This document shows positions 1 to 9,849 of a stretch of DNA of 64,000 nucleotides, piece by piece. How positions within the stretch are numbered: position 1 is the first letter of the stretch; each line of letters opens with the position of its first letter. The stretch covers positions 1 through 64,000 of the forward strand of contig NZ_WHJH01000021.1 in assembly GCF_011682145.1 (NCBI RefSeq). The letters run 5' to 3'. A program made the translations under genes and the position numbers. This DNA is from Massilia mucilaginosa (GTDB taxonomy: Bacteria; Pseudomonadota; Gammaproteobacteria; Burkholderiales; Burkholderiaceae_D). The notes under the pieces were generated by a model. That model did no database searches. It had not been told where the DNA came from and was given only the letters and a program-made list of their open reading frames with translations.

Positions 1-127
1 AGTCTGGAGGGGATCGTGGGAGGTCAATGGCAAGAGAAAGGGCATCTGAGAACATAGTTCCAGAAGTTAACACTTCTGGGATTTGTTTACAAGAAGCGAC
101 AGTCAAGAGCTTAACTTAACGGCATTA

Positions 128-225
128 AGCTCTGACCCCGGTTGTAGGAACTCTGACCTTTGGTATAGGACCAGCATAGCCCATCGACAATAATTTCAGT
201 TTAGAGCTCTGACCCCGGTTGTAGG
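128..225. repeat. Two direct copies of a 21-bp repeat related to the CTGACCCCGG family
   Basis: An identical 21-bp string beginning AGCTCTGACCCCGG lies at 128-148 and 205-225; a partial third copy (CTCTGACC) sits at about 151-158. The core CTGACCCCGG recurs in the palindromes between rho and rpmE near 9.6 kb. The first 226 bases show no convincing coding sequence. The copies lie just downstream of the stop of the minus-strand oxygenase gene. Confidence 0.6.
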
Positions 226-226
226 T

Positions 227-922
227 CTATTCGGCGTCGTGGAAGATGATGCCGAGGGTGTGGCGTTGCCCGGAGCGCAGGCGGCTGACGCCGTGGCGCA
301 TGGCGACGCGGTAGACGCCGCGCGTGCCATTGACCGGCCGCTGGTTCACCGGAAAAATCACCGCGTCGCCCTGCCCCAGCCCCACCACCTCGACCCGCGA
401 TTGCATGCGCGGGCGCTGTTCGGTCAGCACGAAATCGCCTCCGGTGAAGTCTTCCCCCGGCCGCGACAGCAGCAGCGCCACCTGCAAGGGAAACACGTGC
501 TCGCCGTACAGGTCCTGGTGCAGGCAGTTGTAGTCACCCGCGCCATAGCGCAGGATCAAGGGCGTGGGCCGCCGCTGGCCGGCCGCGTGGCAGCGCGCCA
601 GGAACTCGGCATGCTGCGCCGGAAAGCGGGCGCCGAGCCCCATCGCTTCGTGCCAGCGGTTGGCGATGCGCGCCAGCGGTCCATACAGCGCTGCGCGCAG
701 CGCGCCGATCCCCGGCGGCAGCGGGTAGGCAAAGTAGCGGTATTCGCCGCGCCCGAAGCCGTGCCGCTCCATCACCACCCGGCTGCGGTAGCGCGCGTCG
801 TCGTCATACGCGCCGGCATGGGCGCGGCAGGTCGCGGCGTCGATCAGGCCCTTCACCACCGTGCAGCCGTGCGCATCGAGGTCGGCGCCGGCCTGCTCCC
901 AGTCAATCGCAGCGACGCTCAT
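227..922 (-). CDS. 2OG-Fe(II) oxygenase encoded with Ada
   Basis: Predicted 231-residue non-haem iron, 2-oxoglutarate-dependent dioxygenase. The iron-binding HxD motif is visible in NCLHQDLYG (H135, D137); the distal ligand is probably H210, with R220 as the likely 2-oxoglutarate-binding arginine in SGQRHTLGI. No signal peptide is seen, so it should be cytoplasmic. The ATG at 922 overlaps the ada stop codon by four bases (ATGA), indicating translational coupling. The placement suggests a role in the alkylation response, in the position often held by alkB, but the protein is not an obvious AlkB. The family and fold are fairly secure; the substrate is unknown. Confidence 0.8.
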   Translation of the reverse strand: MSVAAIDWEQAGADLDAHGCTVVKGLIDAATCRAHAGAYDDDARYRSRVVMERHGFGRGEYRYFAYPLPPGIGALRAALYGPLARIANRWHEAMGLGARFPAQHAEFLARCHAAGQRRPTPLILRYGAGDYNCLHQDLYGEHVFPLQVALLLSRPGEDFTGGDFVLTEQRPRMQSRVEVVGLGQGDAVIFPVNQRPVNGTRGVYRVAMRHGVSRLRSGQRHTLGIIFHDAE

Positions 923-2031
923 GCCCCGCCCCCGCCTTCGCTTTCGCTTTCGCGATCGAGCAGGATGCGCTTGCGCTCGACGCCCCAGCGGTAGCCGGAC
1001 AGCGCGCCGTCGGTGCGCACCACCCGGTGGCAGGGAATGGCGACCGCCACCGGATTGGCGGCGCAGGCACCGGCAATGGCGCGCGCGCCAGTCGGCATGC
1101 CGATGCGGGCGGCCAGTTCGGCGTAGCTGACGGTCTGCCCGGCCGGGATCTCGCGCAAGGCTTGCCATACGCGCTGCTGGAAGGCGGTGCCGCGCACGTC
1201 GAGCGGCAGGTCGAGCCCGACGCCGGGCGCTTCGACCAGACCGACCACGCGCGCGACCGTCGCCTCGAAACCGGCGTCGGCGCCGCGCAGGTCGGCGGCG
1301 GGAAAGCGGTCCTGCAGGTCGCGCGCCAGCAGGTCGGGGTCGTCGCCGATCAGGATGGCGCAGATGCCTTTGTCGGTGGCGGCGACCAGGATCGCGCCGA
1401 GCGAGCAGGCGCCGATGGCGAAGCGGATCACGGCGCCGCTGCCGCCGGCGCGCCAGGCGGTCGGGGTCATGCCCAGGCGCGCGGGGGCGCTGGCGTAGAA
1501 ACGCGCGCTGGAGTTGTAGCCGGCCGCGTAAATGGCTTCGGTGACGCTGGCGGCGCCGGCCAGCCCAAGGTCGACCCTGCCGGCGCGGCGCGCCGCCGCA
1601 TACGCCTTGGGGGTGATGCCGGCGTGCTGCTTGAAGATGCGGTGAAAGTGAAAGCGGCTCATGCCGCAGGCGCCCGCCAGGCTGTCGAGGTCCGGCTCGG
1701 CGTCGCTGGCGTCGATCAGGCGGCAGGCTTGCGCCACCATCCGGGCGTGGCGCTCGGCCAGCGGTGGCTGGTCGGGTTTGCAGCGCAGGCAGGGACGAAA
1801 GCCGGCCCGCTCGGCGTCGGCGCCGCTGGCGTGGAAGGCGACGTTGGCGCGCAGGGCGGCGCGCGCGCCGCACGAGGGCCGGCAGTACACGCCGGTGGTG
1901 CGCACCGAGTAGTAAAAGCGGCCGTCGGCGCCGCCGTCGCGCCGCTGCACGGCGGCCCAGCGCGCGTCGTCGGTGTCGAAGCTGGCGGCGGGCGTAGCGC
2001 CGGCGCCGATGGGGTTGATTGCTGTTTTCAT
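919..2031 (-). CDS. ada: Bifunctional DNA repair methyltransferase and transcriptional activator Ada
   Basis: Ada removes methyl groups from methylphosphotriesters and O6-methylguanine, and once methylated activates the adaptive response. All modules are present in 370 residues: the N-terminal zinc domain with C50, C54, C81 and C84 (VYCRPSC and CLRCKPD), an AraC-type HTH region at about 95-195, and the C-terminal methyltransferase with the suicide cysteine C334 in AIPCHRVVR. An upstream in-frame start would add 14 residues, but ATG at 2031 has AGGAG seven bases before it. It is first in a two-gene operon with the 2OG oxygenase. Self-activation is expected from the family; no Ada box was confirmed. 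Confidence 0.95.
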   Translation of the reverse strand: MKTAINPIGAGATPAASFDTDDARWAAVQRRDGGADGRFYYSVRTTGVYCRPSCGARAALRANVAFHASGADAERAGFRPCLRCKPDQPPLAERHARMVAQACRLIDASDAEPDLDSLAGACGMSRFHFHRIFKQHAGITPKAYAAARRAGRVDLGLAGAASVTEAIYAAGYNSSARFYASAPARLGMTPTAWRAGGSGAVIRFAIGACSLGAILVAATDKGICAILIGDDPDLLARDLQDRFPAADLRGADAGFEATVARVVGLVEAPGVGLDLPLDVRGTAFQQRVWQALREIPAGQTVSYAELAARIGMPTGARAIAGACAANPVAVAIPCHRVVRTDGALSGYRWGVERKRILLDRESESEGGGGA

Positions 2032-2181
2032 GGCTGTGCTCCTGCTGTCGTTCGCGATCGGGTTGGCAGGCATCCATCGTAGGCGGCGCGGCCCGGGCGG
2101 TCATCCCGGCGCTTGCTTTTGAATCCGGGCGCGCGGCCACGGTGCTAAAATCGGTTTTTGAGCCGGCTTTCGGAGAGTAGT

Positions 2182-2901
2182 TTGGAACAGCAGATTGCGC
2201 AAGACACGACGCCGATTTTCCAGCGCATCAAGGATTATCTGCTCGGCGAGATCGCCGCCGGCCGCTGGAAGGAGGGCGATGTGGTGCCGTCCGAGCAGGC
2301 CCTGGTGCGCCAGTTCGGGGTCTCGCGCATGACCGTCAACCGCGCCGTGCGCGAGCTGACCGCGGAACAGGTCCTCACACGCCGCCAGGGATCGGGCACC
2401 TATGTGGCGCCGCAAAAATACCAGGCCACGCTGGTCGAAATCAAGAGCATCGCCGACGAGATCCGCGCGCGCGGCCACGCGCACCGCAGCAGCCTGCATC
2501 TGCTCGACAAGGGGCGCGCCAGCGAGCTGCTGGCCCTGCAGTTCGAGCTGGCGCCCGGCCAGCCGCTGTTCCATTCGGTGATCGTGCACTTCGAGAACGA
2601 GGTGCCGATCCAGGTCGAGGACCGCTGGGTCAATCCGGCCTGCGCACCCGATTACCTGGCCCAGGATTTTTCGGCCATCACGCCCAACGAGCACCTGACG
2701 CAGGCCGCGCCCCTGCAAAGCGCCAGCTACAGCATCGAGGCCCTGCCCGCCCCGCGCGAGATCGCGAACATGCTGGCGGTGGGGCCGCGCCAGTGCTGCC
2801 TGGTGCTCAAACGCCAGACCCGCGCCCTCGGCCAGGTCGCGTCGGTGGTGACAATGTGGCATCCCGGCCAGTTATATCAGTTCACCGGCAAGGTCGGCTG
2901 A
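2182..2901 (+). CDS. hutC: GntR/HutC family repressor (histidine utilisation type)
   Basis: About 239 residues with an N-terminal winged helix ([16 protein letters not shown] through [11 protein letters not shown]) and a C-terminal UTRA ligand-binding domain ending in [16 protein letters not shown]. Strong resemblance to HutC, which represses histidine utilisation genes and is released by urocanate. TTG at 2182 is preferred because GGAGAG lies at 2172-2177; a TTG at 2158 would add eight residues. No hutU, hutH or hutI is adjacent, so it acts in trans or controls something else. Naming is by resemblance; other UTRA regulators of the same subfamily remain possible. Confidence 0.8.
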   Translation: MEQQIAQDTTPIFQRIKDYLLGEIAAGRWKEGDVVPSEQALVRQFGVSRMTVNRAVRELTAEQVLTRRQGSGTYVAPQKYQATLVEIKSIADEIRARGHAHRSSLHLLDKGRASELLALQFELAPGQPLFHSVIVHFENEVPIQVEDRWVNPACAPDYLAQDFSAITPNEHLTQAAPLQSASYSIEALPAPREIANMLAVGPRQCCLVLKRQTRALGQVASVVTMWHPGQLYQFTGKVG

Positions 2902-3037
2902 GCGGCACAATCGCCCCCGCGCAGCAGAAATACGACACTTTTACCCGCACGATAGGCGAAGATTCCTGTTGGTAAATTCCCTGCGCCGAAAAATGGCTAC
3001 TATGGAGCTTAGCCTAAACCTCGTCGATGGCCCCGCC

Positions 3038-6000
3038 ATGCCCGTTCCGATCTCGTTCACCCGCCACCGCGCCGCGCTGCGCCGCTGGCGTGCGTGCGCG
3101 CTGCTGGCGGCGGCGCTGGCCGGGGGCGATGCGCTGGCGCTCGAAAAGGTGGTGGTGCAGCTGAAATGGCAGCACCAGTTCCAGTTCGCCGGCTATTACG
3201 CGGCCCAGGAACAGGGCTTTTACCGCGAGGCGGGGCTGGACGTGACCTTGCGCGAGGCCGAGCGCGGCGACGACGCGGTGTCGGCGGTGACCTCGGGCGC
3301 GGCCGAATACGGGGTGGCCAATACCAATTTGCTGGTGGCGCGCGGGCGCGGCAAGCCGGTGGTGGTGCTGGCGTCGGTGTTCCAGCATTCGCCGGCGGTG
3401 CTGCTGGTGCGCGCCGACGCCAACGGCCAGCCGCAGCTGCCCGCCACCGGCACGGTGATGATTTCGGCGAACAGCGTGGAACTGCTGGTGTTCATGAAGA
3501 AGTTCGGCGCGCCGCTGGCCAACTATGCCCAGGTGCGCCACAGTTACAACGTGGGCGACCTGGCCAATGGCCGGGTGGCAGCCATGTCGGCGTTCAGTAC
3601 CGACCAGCCCTACCTGCTGGAACGCGAACAGGCGCGCTTTGCCACGCTCACGCCGCGCGCGGCGGGCCTCGATTTTTACGGCGACCTGCTGTTTACCAGC
3701 GAGACCGAACTGCGCGAGCATCCGGCGCGCGCAGCCGCCATGCGCGCGGCCACCCTGCGCGGCTGGCGGCACGCCCTGGCGCACCAGGCCGAGACGGTGG
3801 ACCTGATCCGCGCGCGCTATCCGCATCGCCTCAGCCGCGAGCATTTGCTGTACGAGGCGCACGGGATCGTGCCGCTGATCGAGGCCGACATGCTCGAACC
3901 GGGCTACAGCAATCCGGCACGCTGGCGCGCCATCGCCAGCGCCTACGCCAGCCTTGGCCTGCTGCCGGCCGATTTTTCGCTCGATGGCTTCCTGTACCAG
4001 GAGGCGCGGCCCGAGGCGCGCTTCGCCTTACCCGGAACGCTGGCGGCGCTGGCGCTGCTGGCACTGTTGCTGGCGGCAGCGGCGTCCTGGTGGCGCGCGC
4101 ACCGGCTGGCCGCTTCGCTGCGCGCCGAACGCGCCCTGCTGGCCGACACGCGTGCGCGCCTGGCCAGCAGCGAGAACCTGCTGCGCTTTGCGCTCGATGG
4201 CTCCGGCCACGGCACCTGGGAGTGGACCCAGCAAAGCGGCGAACTGGCCTTGTCGGCGCGCTTCAAGGAGCTGCTGGGCTATGCGGCCGATGAATTCGCG
4301 GTCGATTTCGACGCCTGGCTGCTGCATGTGCACCCGGAAGACGTGGCGCGCCTGAAGGGCGACCTGTCGGCTTGCCTCAAGTCGCCGGCGGCCGGCAACA
4401 ATGTGCTGGCGTGCGAGTTCCGCATGCGCTGCAAGGATGGGCGCTGGAAGTGGATGCTGGGACGCGGCATCGTGATCGGGCGCGATGCCAGGGCGCGCGC
4501 GCTGCGCGTCTCCGGCACCATGGCCGATATTGGCGACCGCAAGGAAGCCGAGGAAGCGCGCGTGCGCGCCGTGCTGGAAGCCTCGCCCGAGGCCATGCTG
4601 ATCCTCGACGCCCATGGCCGCATCCGCTACGCCAACCATTTGTGCGCGAGCAGTTTTGGCTATGCGCTCGAAGCGCTGGTCGGCATGCCGGCCGAGCGGC
4701 TGGCGCCCGGCGTGCGCGAGCCGGGCGCGCCGAACCGGGTGATCACGGCGCAGCGGCGCGACGCCAGCCAGTTCCCGGCTGAAGTGAACCGCACGCCGAT
4801 GCTGTCGCAGGGCCATACGCTCACGATCGTGTCGCTGCGCGACATCAGCGAGCGCCAGCGCGCCGAGCAGGCCCTCAAGGCGCTGGCGGCGCGCCTGCAC
4901 GAGATTTTGCAGATGATGCCGATCGGCCTGTACCTCAAGGATACCGAAGGCCGCGTGACACTCATGAACAGCGCCTGCGAGAGCCAGTTCGGCCTGACGC
5001 TGGCGCAGTTGAGCGGCGACCAGCAGGGCGCGACGGGCACCTTGAACGCGCGCGAGCGCGAAGCCTTTGCCGGCGGCGTACTGCTCGACGATGTGGAAAC
5101 AGTGTACAACGCGCGCCTGGAGCGCGAGCTGCATGTGCGCACCATCCGCAAAACCGTGTGCAACGAGCAGGGGCAGTGCGAGTACCTGATCGCGATGATG
5201 ATCGATATCAGCGCCAGCATCGGCACCGAGCAGCAGCTGCGCGAATTGAACGAGCACCTGGAAGAGCGCGTCCAGCAGCGCACCGCGCAGCTGGACCAGG
5301 CCAAGAAAGTGGCCGAGGAAGCGAGCATGGCCAAGGGCCAGTTCCTGGCCAATATGAGCCACGAGATCCGCACCCCGATGAATGGGGTGATCGGCATGGC
5401 CTACCTGGCGCTCAAGACCGACCTCAATCCGCGCCAGCGCGACTACATCGAAAAGATCCGCTTCGCCGGCGAGCACCTGCTGGGCATCATCGACGACATT
5501 CTCGATTTTTCCAAGATCGAGGCCGGCAAGCTGGAAGTGGAGATGGTCGCCTTCACGCTCGACCATGTGATCCAGACCCTGTCGACCGTGGTCGCGCCCA
5601 AGGCGGCCACCAAGGACCTGGCGCTGGTGTTCGAGCTCGATCCGGCGCTGCCGCGCGCGCTGCAGGGCGATCCGCTGCGCCTGGGCCAGGTGCTGATCAA
5701 CTATACCCACAATGCGATCAAGTTTTCCGACAGCGGCAGCATCACGATCCGCATCGACAATATCGACGACCGCCCGGACGACTGCCTGCTGCGCTTCCAG
5801 GTGTGCGACAACGGCATCGGCCTGACCCCCGAGCAGACGGCCAAGCTGTTCCAGTCGTTCCAGCAGGCCGACACCTCGACCACGCGCGAGTACGGCGGCA
5901 CCGGCCTGGGCCTGGCGATCTGCAAGCAGCTGGCGCAGCTGATGGGGGGCGAGGTCGGCGTCGAGAGCCATCCGGGCAGCGGCAGCTGCTTCTGGTTCAC

Positions 6001-6955
6001 CGCGCGCGTGGGCAAGCTCGATCCGGCCGCCGTGCATGCGGCCGCCGTGCATGCGGGCGCCGTGCATACGGGCGCCGTGCATACGGGCGCCGTGCATGCG
6101 GGCCGGGGCCAGGGGCCGGACGCGGTGGCCGGCGCGCGCCCGCCCGGCCAGGATGCGCTGCTGCGCGGCGCGCGCATCCTGCTGGTCGAGGACAATACCT
6201 TCAACCAGCAGATCGCCCTCGAAATGCTGGAGGAAGCCGGCTGCGTGGTGTGCCTGGCGCAGAACGGCCTGGAAGCGCTCGACCTGCTGGCCAAGACCGG
6301 TTTCGACGTGGTGCTGATGGATGTGCAGATGCCGGTCATGGATGGTTTGCAGGCCACGCGCCTGATCCGGCTCGATCCGCGCCTGGCCGGCCTGCGCGTG
6401 CTGGCCATGACGGCCACCGCCACCAGCGAGGACCGGGCGCGCTGCATGGAGGCGGGCATGGACGATTTCATCAGCAAACCGATCCAGCCGGCGCTGCTGT
6501 GCGACGCCGTGCTGCGCTGGCTGCCGGCGCGCGTGCCCGCCGCCGCCGCGCCGGCGCTGCCGGCCCAGCCGGGCTTTCGCACGGTGGCCGGCGACCCGGA
6601 GGTGATCGACCTGACGGTGCTGGCCAAGCTGCTCAGCTACAACCAGGACAAGGTGCGCAAGTTCGCCTTCAAGTTCCTGCAGACCACCCAGGATGGCTTC
6701 GAGGAGATGGAAACGGCGCTGGCGGCCGGCGACATCGCGCGCGTGCGCGAGCTGGGCCACCGCATCAAGTCCTCGGCGCGCACGGTGGGGGCGATGGGCA
6801 TGGGCGAGCTGTGCCTGCGGCTGGAAAACCTGCCTTACGGCAGCCCGGCCAGCGAACGGGCCGAGGCGACCGCCCTGGTCGCCCAGCTGTGGCCGCTGCT
6901 TGCGCGCATCACCGAGCAAATTATGCAAAACACCACGTTTGCCAGCGACGCCTAA
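3038..6955 (+). CDS. Hybrid sensor histidine kinase with NMT1/THI5-like periplasmic domain, PAS, REC and HPt
   Basis: Inner-membrane phosphorelay protein of about 1305 residues. A signal sequence ([14 protein letters not shown]) precedes an NMT1/THI5-type solute-binding domain starting [18 protein letters not shown], a membrane segment at about 333-352, three PAS-like regions, a dimerisation domain with H775 in NMSHEIRTP, an ATPase domain (GTGLGLAIC), a receiver with D1095 (VVLMDVQMP) and a C-terminal HPt with H1242 in [10 protein letters not shown]. The start is uncertain: TTG at 2969 and ATGs at 2993 and 3002 are in frame, but ATG 3038 best positions the signal peptide. The sensor fold binds pyrimidine-like or sulfonate ligands in relatives; the ligand here is unknown. 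The following response regulator is a likely partner. Confidence 0.85.
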   Translation: MPVPISFTRHRAALRRWRACALLAAALAGGDALALEKVVVQLKWQHQFQFAGYYAAQEQGFYREAGLDVTLREAERGDDAVSAVTSGAAEYGVANTNLLVARGRGKPVVVLASVFQHSPAVLLVRADANGQPQLPATGTVMISANSVELLVFMKKFGAPLANYAQVRHSYNVGDLANGRVAAMSAFSTDQPYLLEREQARFATLTPRAAGLDFYGDLLFTSETELREHPARAAAMRAATLRGWRHALAHQAETVDLIRARYPHRLSREHLLYEAHGIVPLIEADMLEPGYSNPARWRAIASAYASLGLLPADFSLDGFLYQEARPEARFALPGTLAALALLALLLAAAASWWRAHRLAASLRAERALLADTRARLASSENLLRFALDGSGHGTWEWTQQSGELALSARFKELLGYAADEFAVDFDAWLLHVHPEDVARLKGDLSACLKSPAAGNNVLACEFRMRCKDGRWKWMLGRGIVIGRDARARALRVSGTMADIGDRKEAEEARVRAVLEASPEAMLILDAHGRIRYANHLCASSFGYALEALVGMPAERLAPGVREPGAPNRVITAQRRDASQFPAEVNRTPMLSQGHTLTIVSLRDISERQRAEQALKALAARLHEILQMMPIGLYLKDTEGRVTLMNSACESQFGLTLAQLSGDQQGATGTLNAREREAFAGGVLLDDVETVYNARLERELHVRTIRKTVCNEQGQCEYLIAMMIDISASIGTEQQLRELNEHLEERVQQRTAQLDQAKKVAEEASMAKGQFLANMSHEIRTPMNGVIGMAYLALKTDLNPRQRDYIEKIRFAGEHLLGIIDDILDFSKIEAGKLEVEMVAFTLDHVIQTLSTVVAPKAATKDLALVFELDPALPRALQGDPLRLGQVLINYTHNAIKFSDSGSITIRIDNIDDRPDDCLLRFQVCDNGIGLTPEQTAKLFQSFQQADTSTTREYGGTGLGLAICKQLAQLMGGEVGVESHPGSGSCFWFTARVGKLDPAAVHAAAVHAGAVHTGAVHTGAVHAGRGQGPDAVAGARPPGQDALLRGARILLVEDNTFNQQIALEMLEEAGCVVCLAQNGLEALDLLAKTGFDVVLMDVQMPVMDGLQATRLIRLDPRLAGLRVLAMTATATSEDRARCMEAGMDDFISKPIQPALLCDAVLRWLPARVPAAAAPALPAQPGFRTVAGDPEVIDLTVLAKLLSYNQDKVRKFAFKFLQTTQDGFEEMETALAAGDIARVRELGHRIKSSARTVGAMGMGELCLRLENLPYGSPASERAEATALVAQLWPLLARITEQIMQNTTFASDA
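6026..6100 (+). repeat. Five in-frame 15-bp tandem repeats within the kinase linker
   Basis: Five consecutive 15-base units (6026-6040, 6041-6055, 6056-6070, 6071-6085, 6086-6100) differ at only a few positions, each carrying GCCGTGCAT. They encode [20 protein letters not shown] and GAVHA in the flexible linker between the ATPase domain and the receiver. Unit length is divisible by three, so copy-number change would keep the frame. Confidence 0.9.
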
Positions 6956-7073
6956 AAAAACCTGCGCACGGCTGCCGCTGGCAGGCGTTCTCCATGATAA
7001 TAGTGGCGCACACGCGACGACCTTGAACCTGGCGCGCTGCCGATAACGACAATAATAGCTGCTAAAGACAACC

Positions 7074-7571
7074 ATGGACGAGCCCGTAACACAGGCCCCG
7101 CCGCCGCGCATCCGCGTGCTGCTGCTGGACGATGATCATTTCATGCTGGAACTGCTGACCGACATGCTGGCCGATCTGGGCAACAGCGGCGACGGCGGCG
7201 CTTGCGCCTTCGAGGTCCGTACCGAATCGGATGCGCGCCGCGCCCTGGCCAGTCTGGCGCTTGACCCGCCGGGCCTCTTGATCTGCGACCTGTCGATGCC
7301 GGACATGGATGGCATCGAATTCATGCAGGCGGCCGCCGCGGCCGGGTTCGGCGGTGGCGTGATGCTGCTTTCGGGCATGGACAGCGGCGTGCGCAAGGCG
7401 GCCGAACGGCTGGCCAAGGCGCACGGACTGAACGTGCTGGGCGCCTTCAAGAAGCCGATCAGCGCGGCCGAACTGCAGGCCGCGCTGGCGCCGCTGAGGG
7501 GGCCGGCGCAGGACCCGGAAGCGCCCGGGCACGAGAATTTGTACAATCTCTCTCCCCTTTCGGGAAAATAG
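7074..7571 (+). CDS. Single-domain response regulator (CheY-like REC)
   Basis: 165 residues consisting of one receiver domain and a short tail. Acidic pocket D20 and D21 (LLLDDDHF), phosphoacceptor D72 (LICDLSMPDMDG) and conserved K127 (AFKKP) are intact. There is no DNA-binding or enzymatic output domain, so it probably acts by protein contact or as a phosphate shuttle. It begins about 120 bases after the hybrid kinase with NMT1-like sensor, whose HPt domain could donate phosphate to it; that pairing is inferred from position. Confidence 0.85.
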   Translation: MDEPVTQAPPPRIRVLLLDDDHFMLELLTDMLADLGNSGDGGACAFEVRTESDARRALASLALDPPGLLICDLSMPDMDGIEFMQAAAAAGFGGGVMLLSGMDSGVRKAAERLAKAHGLNVLGAFKKPISAAELQAALAPLRGPAQDPEAPGHENLYNLSPLSGK

Positions 7572-7759
7572 GTTATTATTTCGGCTAAATCCCCGCCTGA
7601 TACCCTCTGCCGCCCTTCCCTATATTGAATTTGTGCACACCGTCACCACCATAGTGTTGCAAGATAAAAAGGAACTGGCTGGTGATAGCGATGGTCCCCG
7701 AAGCAGGGTCGGCTTATCCTCCAGGCGTTATTGACCCCCTACCTCATTTAGAGGAAAAC

Positions 7760-8086
7760 ATGAGCGAAAATATTAAATACATTAGCGATGCATCTTTCGA
7801 AGCGGACGTCCTCAAGTCGGACCGTCCCGTGCTGGTCGACTTCTGGGCTGAATGGTGCGGTCCATGCAAGCAAATCGCTCCGATCCTCGAAGAAATCAGC
7901 CAGGAATACGACGGCAAGGTCGTCATCGCCAAGATGGACGTCGATGCCAACCAGCAGGTTCCAGCCAAATTCGCCATTCGCGGCATTCCAACCCTGGTTC
8001 TGTTCAAGAACGGTGTTGAAGCGGCCCGCATGGTCGGCAACAATGGCAAGGGCAAGCTGACCGCTTTCCTCGACAGCAATATCTGA
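7760..8086 (+). CDS. trxA: Thioredoxin
   Basis: 108-residue cytoplasmic disulfide reductase. The redox motif is W32-C33-G34-P35-C36 and the cis-proline lies in GIPT (P77). Length matches E. coli thioredoxin 1. ATG at 7760 follows GAGG at 7751-7754; an in-frame upstream extension starting near 7682 lacks conservation. It is immediately upstream of rho, a conserved proteobacterial arrangement. Together with thioredoxin reductase, not in this window, it reduces ribonucleotide reductase, methionine sulfoxide reductases and others; msrA at 57.4 kb is one likely client. Confidence 0.97.
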   Translation: MSENIKYISDASFEADVLKSDRPVLVDFWAEWCGPCKQIAPILEEISQEYDGKVVIAKMDVDANQQVPAKFAIRGIPTLVLFKNGVEAARMVGNNGKGKLTAFLDSNI

Positions 8087-8228
8087 TTAAGTACAACGTG
8101 ACGTCGGCGCGCCCGCGCTGCCGTCTTGTCCGGCCGGGAAGCGAGTTGGCCTCGACTGACTTCTTCCCAGATGATTAACCCACGCAGTTCCCTCCCCTAC
8201 CTTTACTTCCCGTCACGGGACTCAACTC

Positions 8229-9491
8229 ATGCACTTATCTGAACTGAAGGCCATGCACGTCTCCGCACTACTGGAGATGGCGATTGGCCTCGATATCGAC
8301 AACGCAGCCCGCCTGCGCAAACAAGAACTGATGTTCGCCATTCTCAAGAAGCGCGCGAAATCAGGCGAACAGATTTTTGGCGACGGCGCTCTCGAAGTGC
8401 TGCCGGACGGCTTCGGCTTCCTGCGCTCGCCGGACGCCAGCTACATGGCGTCGACCGACGATATCTATATCTCGCCGTCGCAAATCCGCCGTTTCAACCT
8501 GCACACGGGCGATTCGATCGAGGGCGAAGTGCGTACCCCGAAAGACGGCGAGCGCTATTTCGCGCTGGTCAAGGTCGACAAGGTCAATGGCGAATCTCCG
8601 GAAGCGAGCAAGCACCGCATTCTGTTCGAGAACCTGACCCCGCTGCACCCGAACGAGCCGCTGCGCCTCGAGCGCGAAATGAATGGCCAGGAAAACATCA
8701 CCGGCCGCATCATCGACCTGATCGCCCCGATCGGCAAGGGCCAGCGCGGTTTGCTGGTGGCCTCGCCCAAGTCGGGCAAATCGGTGATCCTGCAGCACAT
8801 CGCGCATGCGATCACCGCCAACCACCCGGACTGCACCCTGATCGTGCTGCTGATCGACGAACGTCCTGAAGAAGTGACCGAGATGCAGCGTTCGGTGCGC
8901 GGCGAAGTGGTTGCCTCGACCTTCGACGAGCCGGCCACGCGCCACGTGCAAGTGGCCGAGATGGTGCTCGAAAAGGCCAAGCGCCTGGTCGAAATGAAAA
9001 AAGACGTGATCATCCTGCTCGACTCGATCACCCGCCTGGCGCGCGCCTACAACACCGTCATTCCCGCCTCGGGCAAGGTATTGACCGGTGGTGTCGACGC
9101 CAACGCGCTGCAGCGTCCGAAGCGTTTCTTCGGTGCGGCCCGGAATATCGAAGAAGGCGGCTCGCTGACCATCATCGCCACCGCCCTGATCGAAACCGGT
9201 TCGCGCATGGATGACGTGATCTACGAGGAATTCAAGGGCACCGGCAACATGGAAGTCCACCTCGAGCGCCGCCTGGCCGAGAAGCGCGTTTATCCGGCGA
9301 TTAACCTGAACAAATCGGGTACCCGCCGCGAAGAATTGCTGATCAAGGCCGACCAGCTGCAGAAGATCTGGATCCTGCGCAAGTTGCTGTACTCGATGGA
9401 CGAGATCGAAGCGATGGAGTTCATTCTCGACAAGATGAAGGCCACGAAGAACAATAATGAGTTCTTCGACATGATGAGGCGCGGTGGGTAA
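8229..9491 (+). CDS. rho: Transcription termination factor Rho
   Basis: 420-residue hexameric RNA helicase that terminates factor-dependent transcripts. The N-terminal RNA-binding region contains DGFGFLRSP, the Walker A motif is SPKSGKS (179-185), Walker B ends at D265 ([16 protein letters not shown]), and the secondary RNA-binding Q-loop ([11 protein letters not shown]) and C-terminal MEFILDKM are intact. Length and lack of insertions match E. coli Rho. It follows trxA and precedes rpmE. A 142-base leader separates it from trxA; rho leaders are often autoregulated, but no specific attenuator was identified. Confidence 0.98.
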   Translation: MHLSELKAMHVSALLEMAIGLDIDNAARLRKQELMFAILKKRAKSGEQIFGDGALEVLPDGFGFLRSPDASYMASTDDIYISPSQIRRFNLHTGDSIEGEVRTPKDGERYFALVKVDKVNGESPEASKHRILFENLTPLHPNEPLRLEREMNGQENITGRIIDLIAPIGKGQRGLLVASPKSGKSVILQHIAHAITANHPDCTLIVLLIDERPEEVTEMQRSVRGEVVASTFDEPATRHVQVAEMVLEKAKRLVEMKKDVIILLDSITRLARAYNTVIPASGKVLTGGVDANALQRPKRFFGAARNIEEGGSLTIIATALIETGSRMDDVIYEEFKGTGNMEVHLERRLAEKRVYPAINLNKSGTRREELLIKADQLQKIWILRKLLYSMDEIEAMEFILDKMKATKNNNEFFDMMRRGG

Positions 9492-9511
9492 TTTCTGCGC
9501 GTAGCATCAAC

Positions 9512-9540
9512 AAAAGGGCAGCTGCGGCTGTCCTTTTTCG
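9512..9540 (+). terminator. Intrinsic terminator after rho
   Basis: Stem GGGCAGC (9516-9522), loop TGCG, then GCTGTCC (9527-9533) with one G-U pair, followed by TTTTT; a flanking A-tract makes it partly bidirectional. It starts 20 bases after the rho stop. Confidence 0.8.
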
Positions 9541-9572
9541 TTGTTGGCTGGGCCTGCGGCGCCCCCAAGAGT

Positions 9573-9717
9573 ATCCTCAGCGCAACACCGGGGTCAGACC
9601 CCGGTTGTTCCCTTGGGGGTCTGACCCCGGTGTTGCGCTGAGGATATTCATACCCCAATGGCGGCTTCGGAGACACCGGGGCCAGACCCCCTAACAGAAA
9701 AACCGGGGTCTGACCCC
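9573..9717. repeat. Perfect 30-bp inverted repeat and further GGGGTCTGACCCC palindromes between rho and rpmE
   Basis: Arms at 9573-9602 and 9616-9645 are exact reverse complements over 30 bases, separated by 13 bases. Each arm also contains a smaller palindrome of the form GGGGTC(A/T)GACCCC. Two more copies follow at 9678-9690 (GGGGCCAGACCCC) and 9705-9717. The 358-base rho-rpmE gap holds this element and the rho terminator; no gene is supported in it. Confidence 0.9.
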
Positions 9718-9849
9718 TCCCTATGCACAAAAGCGCTGTATAATCGCCGGTTGCAGTATTTAACCCCTGGCAAGTGAGCGGCAATCGGGTCACGAGGCAA
9801 GACGACCGACGAAGTGCAGTTTGGCTACCAAACTAACCGAGGCAAGACC

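Noticed and set aside
227..2140. A 637-codon minus-strand frame running through ada in another phase and into the oxygenase gene
   Set aside because: Its first 400 residues are Arg/Pro/Ala-rich shadow sequence antisense to no conserved domain; only the last 231 residues are real (the oxygenase).
4028..7111. A 1027-codon frame antisense to the hybrid kinase
   Set aside because: It is a GC-driven shadow with His/Arg/Gln-rich low-complexity composition; the plus strand codes for recognised domains.
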